Assembly: GCF_021155765.1 (NCBI RefSeq)
Contig: NC_060114.1
Coordinates: forward strand, 7,192,001-7,256,000
Direction of reading: 5' to 3'
Origin: Diprion similis
Taxonomy: Eukaryota; Arthropoda; Insecta; Hymenoptera; Diprionidae
DNA length: 64,000 nucleotides
In this document: in pieces, positions 25,370-37,700 of the stretch
How the letters are laid out: the number at the start of each line of letters is the position of its first letter
Numbering within the stretch: position 1 is the first letter of the stretch
Position numbers and translations under genes: made by a program
The notes under the pieces: model-generated
The model's input: only the letters and a program-made list of their open reading frames with translations
What the model was told of the DNA's origin: nothing
Databases searched by the model: none

Positions 25370-25780
25370 ATTCCGAATGACTGCAGGTGAATTCCAAAAA
25401 CTTGAAGCAAATTCGAATAGACTTTTTAAGTGCATTCGAGATAATATGTACATGCTTTGAGTGAATTCAAATTACTTACGATGACTTGGTACGAATTCAA
25501 CTCAATTTAAATTGCACGAAACTCGCAAGTGACTAGTTCCAAAGACTTCGAGTAAATTCAAATGACTTTTAGTGACTCCACGTGAATTCGATCCAAAGAA
25601 CTCAATTCAATTCAAATCACTTCAATAAATCAATTTAAATAATACAGACTTGCATAAGTGAATAATTCCAAACTGTTCAAGTGATTTCTGAAGACTTCAA
25701 GTGAATTTAAATGACTCAGTGACTTAGCATGAATCCAACTCGAACCAAAACACAAAAAGACTTGTAAGTAAGTTTCAACA
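25370..25780. repeat. Degenerate repeat of a GACTTCAAGTGAATTCAAAT phrase
   Basis: About 12-15 imperfect copies of a roughly 30-bp phrase run through this stretch. Examples are CAAAGACTTCGAGTAAATTC, GACTTTTAGTGACTCC and GACTTCAAGTGAATTTAAA. The copies differ by substitutions and small indels. No coding potential is seen. Confidence 0.65.
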
Positions 25781-27719
25781 ACTTCATCTCAAAATTGTCG
25801 ACTCTGAATACAAAATATTTCTATCCCTACTCTTTCACTTATAAAAAGCTGCTATGTATTTCGTTTTTAAACGAAAAAAAAACTTACATTGATCTAGCGA
25901 AGCGAACGCACAATTTCCGCTTATAATTAATCATATTTTTGTTTTGGAAAAACTCTGTAAGCTTCCAATTTACAGAATTTTCGACGATACGTTTGAACGA
26001 ATTTTGATGTCGTCGATATTTCGAGATTTTTCATCAAGTTTCCGAGTAAAATTACCACTAGACACGTATGTAGTCTTGCACCTTCCCTAACCCAACATGA
26101 CATCAACCTCTGACCCAGATCTCTTAAACGCTCGATACTCGACGTCCTAGATCTCCGCAAATATGAGTGCACGTATATAATATAAGTTTTCCTGCGATGC
26201 ACAACGTTGTCTTTAGATACAATTTATACTCGATATATGATAAAACTATGATACAGTAATTCACAGTAATCAAAATGTCTATTAAAAATATAAACAACAA
26301 AGAATGAGAATTCAAAAAGTTTTGAAATAGAAAATATGCAGAGAAAGGGGTACAAAAACTGAAGCTAATACGAATGATTGTTTTTTTTTTTTGTTTTTTT
26401 TTTTAATTTGTTACAAAAGAAAAGAAAGAGGAGAAATAAAAAAAGTTCAAATCGTAAGTATACCATTGAGATCTCAAAAAAAAAAAAGAAAGAGAACAAG
26501 ATAAATTTTCATTTCCTGCAGCTCCTTTACTACTTTTTTTCTCTCCTTTCATCTCGTCTCAAAATAGGAAATCAGTCGACATTGTTTTAAAGTTTATAGA
26601 AAAGAATAATGCGACATAAAAATTTGCCCTCTATTTCAGAGAGGCGCCATCACGGACTTTCCTATATTCTCGCCTACACTATGTAGAAATTAGTTTATAG
26701 AATGTATAGATATGTGTGTGTGTGCGTACACCTAAGGCATACATAGAATATGTGCGAAGGAAAGAAGCTAGAAAGAAGAGGTAAACCGGAGATCGATATT
26801 CCCCCTCTGTGTATGAAAGTTAAACGTGTATAAGCATATATGCAGAGAAAAGAATATGTATAAAGAGAACTGTTGGCTCAACGACGACGCCTGCAATGCA
26901 TAGAGGGGGAAATGGAAGGAAGGAAAAAAGAAATTGATGGGGAAAAACGAAAGAAAAGATTACATGAGTTAGAAAGAAAAACAATTTTTCTTTTCTTTCA
27001 AGTTATAGAGTGTATACAAAGAATTTTACGGATGTTGTGCGTGTGTGTGTTTTTTTTTGTTTGATTGTACATGCGCATGTGTGAGTTTAAAGTTATATAT
27101 ACTTAGGTATGTATAATTAAATACGGTCGGCGGAAACGGAAACATCAATCGTGAAGATTTTTATTTCTATTTCTATTTCTATCACGAAATTTTATAATTG
27201 TATAGCAATGTGAAGAAAGTGAAAAGTGAAAAGAGAAGACAAAATTAGTATCAAAAACTTTCTCCAAGTGTGAAAGAAAATTATTGTTAAGGAAGAATAA
27301 AATTTAATTCCTTGATCGAAAAAATATGAAATTGAAAAACTGACTGGAATCATGAAGGAAATCTGAAAACAACGAAAATCGTAGCGAAATAGTTCAAATT
27401 TGAAAAGAACAAAATCTGCGATGTCGTTCGAGAAATTGAAAACAGTTTCAAACTTGTAAGCAATTATAGGATAAGAGACAAAAGAAAAAGGGAAAGCGCT
27501 AAAAAGTATTGAAGTTCAGATAAAGATTGTTGAGAAGCCTTCAAGAAGCGAAGGAGTGAATTCTTGTATCGGTATGCAAATAATAAAAGAGGAAGGGAAA
27601 ATACAGAATTATGGAATAATTATTCTGGCCAATTCTATACTCTATTAGACTCTTCTCGTTTGTCTACGAATACATTGTGTCGATACTAGTACGGCACCGA
27701 ATACTAGAACGAAACGATT

Positions 27720-27960
27720 TCCGCGTGTTACCATCCCCCATTTTATTTCGTTTCGTTTCGCCTATCTCGCCATCGGACGCGTGGAGTTTGTCACGTACGC
27801 TGCTTTGCTTTGCCTCGTTTCGTCGGTCGCGCCGCTCTGCGCATGCGGCTCCACGGAGGAAAAACAGCGAAAGAAGACTTGAGTGGAAATAGGAATGCGA
27901 GAAAGAGACCTGCAACTTCGTCGGTAACAAACGCTCTTTACCATCGGTCGGTAACAAGGT
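27720..27960. promoter_or_regulatory. CpG-richer segment, possible promoter
   Basis: CpG-rich DNA contains TTTCGTTTCG repeats and a TGCGCATGC core at about 27,837. It lies about 900 bp left of UTX exon 3. Evidence is composition only. Confidence 0.2.
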
Positions 27961-28832
27961 ACTCGGATTCTTTTACCGACAATTGGTATCTACTTATTGC
28001 CGGCAATTGGAATTCGTTATCATCGGATGATGACAAATATTAGTACGACTCATTTTTCTTACCGACGAAATTTTGGCAATATTTCACTTTTCTCCTTTTT
28101 GTTAAACAAGATAAATGGCACAAAAAAGGTAACGGAGAAAAATGCATAACCGACGGCGAGGGTTGGGAGAAATAGAGGAAAATGAAATAAGTAATTATTT
28201 ATGAATCTACGTAAATATAAGCAACAAGCGCTGAAATTACTCTTTCATCTTCTTTTAATCTCCTACAATGTTAAATCTTATGAATAGCGTGCATGAACCA
28301 TTCAAACAATGCCCAAGAGCCAACGTCCCTACCTCAAGGCTAACGACTACCTAACTGAACTCCACTCTTCGAACGCTGACCTGTACTTATGTAGTTTATA
28401 AGAATTATTACAAAAATTTTTCAAGCGTTTTGTTATTATTCGTTTTTTTCCGGTTAAATTATTCAGAACACTCAAGAGTTGTTACTGTTCTTTCCGGAAT
28501 TCATGCTATCTTATTTGTAACTTTTGTGGTCTTCTGATTATAGTTAAAAAATGTTGTTAAAAATATGTATATATTTGTTTTCACGAAAACACCAAATTGC
28601 AGTAATATTACAAAAGGAACGGGAAAAGAGGGATGGAAAGTGCAGCTATGATTGCGAATCACAAAGTTTCACCTACAAAATAAATGTCAAAAGCAATATC
28701 GATGACGACGGTAAATGATAGGACTTTGCCGATCAAATAAGACATTATCTTTCTGATCACTCAAATAACTATCTAGGCCTTGGATTAAGATACTAAATTT
28801 TGGTAAGATTTATTACTAAAGTGATTACTCAC

Positions 28833-31324
28833 CACTGGAATGCATTGAAGTGAAAATACACAAGCCCCTGTCCATAAAGAAACGACGTGTCCTTCCAGTA
28901 GTCGGTTTTCAGAGCGTAGAACTTTTGGTAGGCAGACATCGCTGTGAAAATACACAGAAAATTAAAATATAAAGTAGTTGAAATTGACTGGCAAACAGAT
29001 TTCCAAACATATTTCTCTACAAACTGTAGTAAATGGTGCGAGTAAATCTTGATATTTCTCACCTTTGGTGTAATCTTCAAGCAGCAAGTGAAAATGGCCC
29101 AACTTGCAGTAAGTTTTGGGATCGATACTGATCCCTTTTTCGTCATCGTCATCCTTAAGCTCATCTGAATTTATGCTCGATTTCACCTCGGTACTATCAG
29201 CAGCTCTTCTTCTCTGTTTCTGGGCCTGCGCTTGCGACAGCATCCTCTCAAGGTATTTTATCGCTCTCACGACCAAAGCCTTCTTCTTGGATTGTTCCGG
29301 CGAGTTCAGTTTCAGAAAACCAAATTGCCGACTGGATCGAAACATTAAAAGCAAAAAAAAAAAGAATGAAATCAAGACTTATTGTTAGTTTATCAATAAA
29401 ACGAAAGCCATAATATAGGATGTGATATGACATGCGTGTAATTCTACAACTAAACTAAATGATACAGTAAGAGGATCTTGCATGTTTTCATTTTATTTTA
29501 TCCGTTCATTTATTTATTATTCAAAAATTCTTCATATAAGTCGTATTTCAATACAAGCATCTATCTACCTCTATTCGCAAAGTAAATAAAACAACCTGCA
29601 AATGTTATATCGACAACTATTTGTCTCTAAAATATCGAACACAGGACCAAGTTTCGTAAACAGTAGAGTGGTTAAACATTAGCACTATAACACCAGTTTT
29701 CGGGTGTGCGTAACCAATTCTTCTATGAAAGAACAAAAAAACGACATTAGCAACCCTTAATTAATATATGTAATTTAAAATGTAATATCTCTTTTATATC
29801 TTACAAATGAATGCTTTATGTCATTTTCTGTAACCTTTCTATATCAGCATTTCTCTGTAATGCGATTTAAATAGTCTTTTGGGGCCAATATGAATTTTTT
29901 TGTAAAATATAAAAAAGATAATACGTGTTAAACGGGTACTAATATCGATTTTTCGTTTCAATGGAAAAATCATTTTTGTACACCCTGATACTGGTCCTAC
30001 AATGCTCATTTTTTTTAGACCAGAAATGAACGTTTTTTGCAAGTGCCCGTAGAAAGATAAAAAAATTTTTAAATGTCAAACACCCTAATGTACAATATGA
30101 ACGATTTAATTTTGAATATCGAACGCGCCGTGAAGGTGCCTGATTATCGTTTTTTTTTTTTTAATTCCTGTTTGCCGATTTGTCCAAACGAAATTCATAA
30201 AAAATTAATAAAAATTAATACAATAAGATTAAGAGAAACCTACGATGATAATATACGGAACGCGGATATGTAGAACGCGACGAAGAAGCGATCCGAAAAA
30301 AGAAGAAATGGTAAATAGAGCCGGAGAAAGGGAGGAAAAGGGTGTCAGTAGGTTGTTGCCGGGTGAGGAGTCATAGCAGAAACAAGGATGAAGTCCCGTT
30401 TTGTTATCAAACCTCTCGCTTATTCTGTCATCGCGTACGTGAATCGAGAAGCGGCGAGACTCGAGTCAATGCAAAGCTAGGTTAGGTTAGGTTAGCTTAG
30501 GTTATATTGGAGGTTAGAATCTTGAGTTCAGTTACATCAAATTATAAATAGGTTAGAGTTAGAAGAAAATCGCTCGGGTTAAGTCCGGTTAGGTTAGAAT
30601 AAAAAGTTCTATCGTAAACAGGTTGAGATCAGGATAATATCAGGTGATATCGAGTTAAGAATAGAGGTTAGAATCGTTAATTCGGTTATACTTAATGGAA
30701 ACTGGATATAACTTAGAATCAGACAAAATTGGCGTAGCTTAGGTCGGAATGAAAAACTACGTTGTAGATAGGTTAGAATTAGGATAATATTAAACGAAAC
30801 CGATATCAGACAGAGGTTAGGATCAGAGGTTAGGTCAGATAATCACAGTTTACGTTCGAAACATTTGAAAATCAGTGTCATTGATTGTGGATTGCTCAAG
30901 ACAGTCAGCCAATGTGACGCATTGAACATAGATGCAGCAGAAATTTCCAGCGCGTATGAAAGTGTGAATATGGGTTGTTGCGATGTGACCTTTGCAATTC
31001 CGGCGCCCTTTTGCCCTCTTTAAAACAGTAAACCCTAGCCGATTGTCTTTTGCATTCCTTAAGTCTCTACGTAATGTTCCAGCAGAACCGGGAAAATACG
31101 AGAGAAGTTTCGAGAACATTAATATTGTTGTGATAGCAACAATCGGTCGGTAATCATTGCGTTTCATGCTTTCTTGTCCCTCCTTTTCCCTCGGTTTTTC
31201 CCTCCCACCAACAACTCGTACGTATGCATTTTACAGGAGCAAATGTATGCACATACCTGTCGAGCTCCGATAGGATCTGCAGTTCCTGTGGAGTCAGATT
31301 AATATCGTCTGTCTCTTGGGCCAT
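28833..31324 (-). CDS. Utx: UTX/KDM6A-type histone H3K27 demethylase, N-terminal three exons (partial)
   Basis: UTX proteins remove methyl groups from histone H3 Lys27 in the nucleus and work in MLL3/4-type complexes. Three exons join in frame: 31,324-31,257, 29,331-29,063 and 28,941-28,833 (148 codons plus two bases). Exon 1 has a good ATG and the Hymenoptera-to-human conserved segment [12 protein letters not shown] forms across junction 1. Exons 2 and 3 give the first TPR region, with [20 protein letters not shown] followed by [19 protein letters not shown], matching human UTX closely. Exon 3 ends in a strong donor (GTGAGT) that splits the Trp codon. The remaining TPRs and the JmjC catalytic domain were not found to the left, so they must lie beyond position 1 or be missing. 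Intron 1 is 1.9 kb and holds a GGTTAG-rich repeat. Confidence 0.9.
30479..30840. repeat. GGTTAG-rich degenerate repeat in UTX intron 1
   Basis: The repeat opens with three TTAGG units at 30,479-30,497, the insect telomere repeat. It continues as a degenerate array of GGTTAGAATCAGG-like words. Two blocks about 180 bp apart share an ordered series of words (AGGTTGAGATCAGGATAATA near 30,620 against AGGTTAGAATTAGGATAATA near 30,769), suggesting an old tandem duplication. Confidence 0.5.
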
Positions 31325-32763
31325 TTTATTGCACTTCACAATTACTTATTACACACCTACAATCCCACTGATTCGCTGTCAACTGCGTTTCTCTTTGTAC
31401 AATTATTTATCTATTCATTTATATTTATTATCAATATCAACGTTATTATCGTTATTATATAGGTACCTATTATTACGATAAACACGTAGCCATTACTGTA
31501 TATATAATATACTGTATTTTCAACCGCGTCATCCTTATTATCGCGATAATTAACATTGTCTTTCACGTGAATTAGACGAGAAAGTCTTGCAGGTAATTTT
31601 CACTTTTTACTTTTCAAAAATGAAAGACGAAGCGAAAAGATACCAACAGTAGAAAGAAAAATAAACAGTAAGAAAATTAAAGAAGTTATTGTTGCATTGT
31701 TGCTATACCATCACACTACTGTGGTTTTATTGCTGCTTTTCTATAGCCACGTACATGCGAAACCCTCACACACGAAACATAACCGGCAGACACGATATTA
31801 CAAACGATATACACAACGAAACGATGGCGTAAATTTGATAAATTTAGGGAAAATACGCGACCGCGACTAAGATTATGTGGACAATTGTCGGAGTTTGTTG
31901 GCTAAACTCGCAGGATACGGTGTGACGACACATTTTCGTAATAATATGTGTAATAGATGTATTTGTTTACTTTTTTGTATTTATTTATTAATTTTATACT
32001 GTTACATATTTATATTATTTAATAAACAACACAGAGCTGGCTGGCGTGTGCTTTTCTTCACTCTCACACACTGACGAACGTTTTTTCCTCCTTCTTTCAA
32101 ACAATTTAGCGCTCTCTCTTCTTTTTCTGCTCCCTATCGGTCCGTACATATGTGCTCGCGTATGTATGTATGTATGTACCGATGAATGCGCGTGTATTAA
32201 GAAGAAAAAAAATAATAATACGATATTTTATTTACAAAGGATGCTCAGTGATTAGCGCTCTTCTTATTTCGCTCCTATTGCCGCCAAATTTTCTCTCTCA
32301 CTTTTCAATTGTTTCTAACAGGTTGAAAAGAAGGTCGGAATTCCCCGTGTCGCTTTCAGCTACGCCACCGACGACACACGCGACCACGTCCACGACTTGG
32401 ACGGTGCAGCACCGAACACCATTTTCACAACACCGACGGACTCGGCTCGCTGGCTCTGCCGTCTGGTGCCGCCAAGCTCGAACCTAGGACTATTCGACTT
32501 ATCGCCGGATGCGGCGGGACACGAATCTCCAAGGCGTGAACTTAGCTGCGCTCTAACTCCGATAGTCGACTGTTCGGAGCGACCGACGCCCGGTTACTGA
32601 ACCACTCACAACCTAAAATGGCGCTGAACATCTAGCGCCTCTTGTGTTTGTAGCCAAAACTATGCATGTTGGTTCTACCGCAGAGTAGGTAATACCAGAG
32701 AAGACACTCGGAAGCTTGAATAATTCGAAACATTTTAAGCGTTTGTGTCATGCGTGTGCGAAA
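31325..32763. promoter_or_regulatory. Divergent promoter region of UTX (left) and the 32,764 exon (right)
   Basis: The stretch holds UTX 5' leader DNA and, at about 32,340-32,660, a CpG-rich core. On the minus strand, GGTTCAGTAACC near 32,591-32,602 contains an arthropod initiator word (TCAGT). AAAATGGCGC and its partial mirror CTAGCGCC at 32,615-32,638 resemble a common insect promoter element. The plus-strand ATG at 32,764 starts about 130 bp beyond that core. A shared head-to-head promoter is inferred from this layout. The AT-rich part nearer UTX (31.4-32.1 kb) shows nothing else. Confidence 0.5.
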
Positions 32764-32845
32764 ATGTCTTTAGAATATGCCACGTTGATGGAAAAATTTA
32801 AAAACGATTACCTCCGGGCAAATTTTCATGACCAGTACTCGGAGG
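32764..32845 (+). CDS. Possible first coding exon of an unidentified gene
   Basis: An ATG in good context (GAAAATGT) opens 27 codons, beginning MSLEYATLMEKFKNDYLRAN. The exon then meets a strong donor, GAGG followed by GTAAGT, at 32,845/32,846. The peptide is compositionally normal, charged and helix-prone, unlike the low-complexity frames elsewhere. I do not recognise the family, and I could not find a phase-compatible second exon before the mRpS14 gene. It may continue far downstream with mRpS14 lying in its intron, or it may be chance. Its position just after a CpG-rich promoter favours a real gene. Confidence 0.4.
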
Positions 32846-33532
32846 GTAAGTGAGCCTGGAGGCATTAGAAGCCATCTTAGCAATCCGGTAACTTCTTTAT
32901 CGGCCGGAACTATTTAATACGCAACCCAATGGAACGCAATAACTATTAAAGTAACCGTCCTTTGCCAGTTTCCTCCGAGACAACAGCGTGCAATTTTTTT
33001 TTGTAAAGTTTAGAGATAGGCTGAACTTAAAGGGCCTTTAACAGTCTTCAGTCAATAATTGCCGCTAGCAAGAGGATTGCAATAATAATTCGATTTTCCG
33101 CGCCATGAAAATATCCTCAGAACATCGCGGGTCAGAATCAATAATATAAAACGTCCCGTCACCATAAAAATATAAGCCACTGAACTCTAGGTATAATAAC
33201 ACTGGAACGAGCGGAACCTATGCATCCGTTAAGAGCATGTAGCAGTCCTACTCTTACCGACCAAGCAAACTCCCTCTTTTTCTTCATATATTAAATAAAC
33301 AAACGAACAGAAAGAGTTAAAATTTCGACGGCACATAACTCTTTTGTACCGGAATTGAGGAAAGTTACTCATATCCCGAAAATCGTCGAAAATTTTATTT
33401 ACTTTTTTGACACGTCTTATCATTTCCACATTTCCCGCATTTCAGGGGCCAAAAACTGCATAGTTAAGATACTTTCCGCCACCTTTCAGGGTTGCCAACT
33501 GTCCAACATTATAGTAGTTACACGATACAAAC
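32846..33532. other. Intergenic or intronic DNA between the 32,764 exon and mRpS14
   Basis: There is no recognised coding segment. An open frame overlapping mRpS14 exon 1 (33,355-33,642) is in a different frame and starts in AT-rich DNA. This should include the mRpS14 leader and promoter, but no clear core element is visible. Confidence 0.5.
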
Positions 33533-34409
33533 ATGTCCGCCTTAGGCACCGGAGTCTCGTCGTTGTCAAAATACGTTTGGAAAGCTCCCGAGCTCGCAGG
33601 ATTTGGCGTAAGTTACTGAAACCCAAAATGATCATAAGGTGAAAACATAAACCAAGTAACGCTATCGTTCAAACTTAATAAAACTTGACATAACCTATTC
33701 TAACGCAATTCAATTTTCACTACACTTAATAAAGTCCTATCATTATTACCTTCAGCTTTTTTTTGCTTGAACAATTCGCAGCATTAGTCCAGAACCAAAA
33801 AAAAACCGACTTCATAGTGACTACATTATTTTACAACTTGAAGATTTCACTTACACCCTCAAAGCGACCTATGGCCAAAGTTGTATCTTGGTTCTCTTCC
33901 TGTTTTCGCTCTCATCCATTGTACGATGTATTCCGAGATAGATTCCCATTTATAATAACAGAAAGTATTGGTGATAATAACTGGAATATTACGTTTATTA
34001 TCAGTTTCAACAAGTTCGTAACAAATGGGTCGGATGGAAAATGATACGTGATGTCAAGCGGAGGAACATGGTCAAGCAATACGCTCCTGAAAGGCTGAGG
34101 ATCAATTCTATCAGGAAAAATACAATACTACCTGTGGAACTGAGGGTATATATTTTATCACAACGGACGAATGCAGATTTTCAATTCTCATCCACGTTGT
34201 TTATCTGTTTAATCTTTTTGTCACAGGAAATTGCGGATCAAGAAATCGCGGCGTTCCCGCGTGATTCCTGCTTCACAAAGGTTCACAATCGATGCGTCGT
34301 TACTTCAAGAGCAAGAAGTGTTATCCCGCGGTGGAGAGTTTCTCGCATAATCTTTCGTGACCTTGCAGATCACAACCAGCTGTCTGGCGTTCAACGTGCC
34401 ATGTGGTAG
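33533..34409 (+). CDS. mRpS14: Mitochondrial ribosomal protein S14 (uS14m)
   Basis: This is a component of the mitochondrial small ribosomal subunit, where uS14-family proteins bind 16S-like rRNA in the head. Three exons, 33,533-33,607, 34,005-34,145 and 34,227-34,409, join in phase 0 to give 132 residues, close to the 128 of human MRPS14. The conserved core is clear: MIRDVKRR, then [15 protein letters not shown], then [40 protein letters not shown] and a C-terminal SGVQRAMW. The first exon is poorly conserved, as expected for a mitochondrial targeting segment. All splice sites are GT-AG (GTAAGT, GTATAT). It is convergent with the IR gene, with 356 bp between stop codons. Confidence 0.95.
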
Positions 34410-34765
34410 ATTTATATATCTGTAACGGTTTCTGCAACTTGTAGATAAAATTTCGATAAAAATAGAATAATTCTAGGATAACTCCTATTTTCTATTTTCT
34501 TTCATCCATATGCCAACGAAAACCATTTTTGCTATTTAGATGCAAACCGTTGAATTTTAGGGTGGGTACATAGTTGTAGAATTTCGGGTACCAAACTGCA
34601 TTGTAAATTGCTCGAAGAATGTCGCTAAATTTGAATATTGATGTTTAAAAATGACAATAGTTTTTATTTCACTTGCGATTGATGCCTTATTAGTTTTTAT
34701 TGATTTTAAACAATCTAATATAACAGTATACTATTAATTAATTGCACTGAAAAATTACATCCGAT
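34410..34765. other. Convergent 3' intergenic region
   Basis: The region lies between the stop codons of mRpS14 (plus) and the IR gene (minus). A TTTATT at 34,697-34,702 reads AATAAA on the minus strand, 64 bp past the IR stop, and is a good poly(A) signal for the IR gene. No canonical AATAAA is evident for mRpS14, which may use the A-rich GATAAAA stretches just after its stop. Confidence 0.55.
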
Positions 34766-37700
34766 TCAAATGCTGTTTCTAAAATATCTCGTGACGTTTT
34801 GAATTTCGTATTCCCACGGATAATCGTCGAACCCGCGGTTCTGGACTCCGTAAGATAAATCATCGTTCGATTTCGCGTCCGTCTCGCTGTCGCTTCGACT
34901 TCTAGGCTTAGCAGTACAGTGTTTGCTTAATTTTCGGTACACGCATTCAAGGATTAAAAGAAGCAGCGATATCAGAACGCCTGATCCCAGAACTATAAAC
35001 ATACCCTGAATGTCATCCAGCGTCAACTGTCTCTCTTCTGCTGACGGTATGTGCAATGTTTTCTCAGCACTGACCTTGAATATAAAAAACAATTTGATGA
35101 GGCTTAATTAACCGTCAACAACGTGAAAACATTTGGTCATTACTGTAATTAGTGGAAGTCAATTTTCATGAGAACCCGAATCTGCCCTGTTTTGCAATTA
35201 TTTTGGACATAGTGGAATACTCATTTTCGATATTCAAATTTCGAATGAACATTCGAATTCAGCAACCGTTGCACAAAACACTTCCAATTGTTGTTCGTCA
35301 TATATTGTGCCGTTTTGCATAAAATAAAAATTCCACCCACTTGCAAAAGTTTACCAGTAGATGATCGTTGCACGTCCCATTTAACATCAGACGTTATTTT
35401 CTGCACGAGTCCAGCCTGTTGAGCTCGTTGAGCAACTTTACTCATCCTTTCCGTGTACGTTGAGCCCTTTGGAAAGGCGACAGTGACCCCGAATTGCACG
35501 AAGCATTCGCGACTTATGTGCATCAATGATCGTTTCGTTTTCCAGCTGTGAATAATCATCGGTAGTCATCAGTTTCATATTCTCAATGACACATTATTAT
35601 CATTATTAGTGTAATCTCATCCTCACTTCGGGGCAAAATCCGCCTGTACAATGTACTCGAGCATTGCTCTTGAGCCGAGTAAAGCGTAGGGCCAAAAATA
35701 GGCTCGACTCGCGTTTCGTATACCCTCTGCAAGCGTCGGCACCAGTTCCAGATTCTTTAATAGCTTCACTATATTCGGATCGCTGCTGTTCTTGAAAAAG
35801 TACTCCCAACCGTCGTGATCTGCAGTGAACGAGATAATAATTCCGAGGCAAGATTTACCGTTGAATAACCATATACAATGAAAGAGATATTATAATCTCA
35901 AAAAAATGAAATATGATCTACTAAAGTTATAGAATACAATCAGACGTTTTCGTCTTACATCCTTCGAATCAAAGTAATCCAATGTAAAAGGTAAGGGTCA
36001 TAAACAGAAATTTTATACAGATTAAAATCTAATAGATAAACTTTTTTGAATAGATCGCTATATTTTGTATTTCGAAAGACGAAGACAAGTCAACTTTCGA
36101 TATTTTCGAATCAATTGCAATGTAGTTGACGTTCTGATTCGAATCTCCAAAGTTGGCGAATTCTGTAATTCGAAATTAAAACTGCCTCTGTGTTCACAAC
36201 TTTTGATAATATGGCGTGGAAGAGACTCTGTAGGGTTTTGCACCAAGTAAGCGCAGAAGATAAGATATTACCCAGAGTTCCCACGCGATATCGATAGTAG
36301 AGAAGCTGATCGCTCGTGTCTATGGCGGGTGGATATACGGGAATCGTTATGAATGCAATAATCGAACTGGTATAGCACGATGTTATAATTATCGTGAATA
36401 CCCAGTAAAGACCTGCAGCAAAAAGGACAAGTGCATGATCTCGTATTTCCATTGTATCATGAAACAATCGCCACAAATTCTTACCGATCAGAATCGCGGA
36501 TGCATTTTGTGCGAGTCCCTCGTAAACAAGTGGACTTCTGATGGTGAAGCAATTTGTAAACGTGCTAAAGACGAACCAGAACATTTCCATCAATTCTTTA
36601 GGCCGTGTTACGAGCCTCAGTAAATTACTCTTGCTGCTTAGCGTCAGAGGTATGATTGCTCCAAGGTATGCGAATATCAGGGTGACCCAAACCGATTGAC
36701 GAAATGGTCCCAAAACCGCTCTGTATCTGTTGAAGAGTAACACCGAGTAATCGAAATAATTATCGATTTGGTAGATAGAAAACCATTTTTTCTTGCTCAA
36801 TAAAAACTGGATCCGTGAATACAAAACAATATGTACTGTTCCCTGATTATTTTTCTACTGATACATTAATTAATAATAATTATAGTTATTCTACTTTGGC
36901 AATGCGGTAGAGGTTAAGGATATGAATGCAGCGCAATCGTGAGTGTGAGGGTACATCGTGTCGAAACGTCTCATCAGGTCGACCGATCTGTACAAACCGC
37001 CCAAACCCATTGAGGCTTTACCCGAAGAAATATCAAGCATCACGGCACTGACTGGGCTGAAAAAATTCCGGAATATTTTTCATTCTTCGTGTATCTGTTG
37101 ATAAGACGTATTTTTATATTATTTTATACCCTAGTAAATTCCTGGGTGTAGGATCTCGAACATCGATCGTGAAATTTAACATCTTGCTCAGTAGCCGTAT
37201 CACTCTGATGTCCACACCGTCCCACTGGACAGTATCAGTGCCCGGAGTTACCCTGAAAAATAAAAAAAATGTATTGGAAGAATATCGACATGAGCTTTCT
37301 CTGCAGTAAATATTTTCTTGTTGTCATATTTAGTTCTCCATTATTATTTAAATACCGTCGAAATGCGAACGGAGGCTTATGCATAGCTGATACGCGGAAT
37401 CTATGACCATTAAATCCAGACTCTAATTTCTGTGGGAATAGAACTTTGTTAGGCCTCGTCAAACGATCCTTGATCCATGAGGTCAGTATCACAGGGCGAC
37501 TTGATCCGATTCCATCGCTGTACAACTCGTGCGTATAAAGCACAAACGATCCCTCCTTTTTTAAGACGAGCAACAAATAATAAATGAACTCAATTAACAT
37601 GGCGGCGTGTATAGGCTGAAGGACAAAAAGTTTAATTCACATTTTGCGACGTAGCTACCATTTAAAGTTTGAGGTATTGACTTTTATCAACTACGTAAAA

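Larger units (their letters stand above)
23551..28832. other. Non-coding stretch left of UTX exon 3
   Basis: This should be UTX intron 3 on the minus strand if the gene is intact (inference). No exon with TPR or JmjC similarity is visible. Contents are a hairpin element at 23,990-24,445, an AGCC tetranucleotide run at 24,571-24,602, an ATAGAAAGTC-type degenerate stretch at about 25,030-25,160 and a GACTTCAAGTGAATTC-type degenerate repeat at 25,370-25,780. A CpG-richer segment lies at about 27,720-27,960. Confidence 0.5.
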
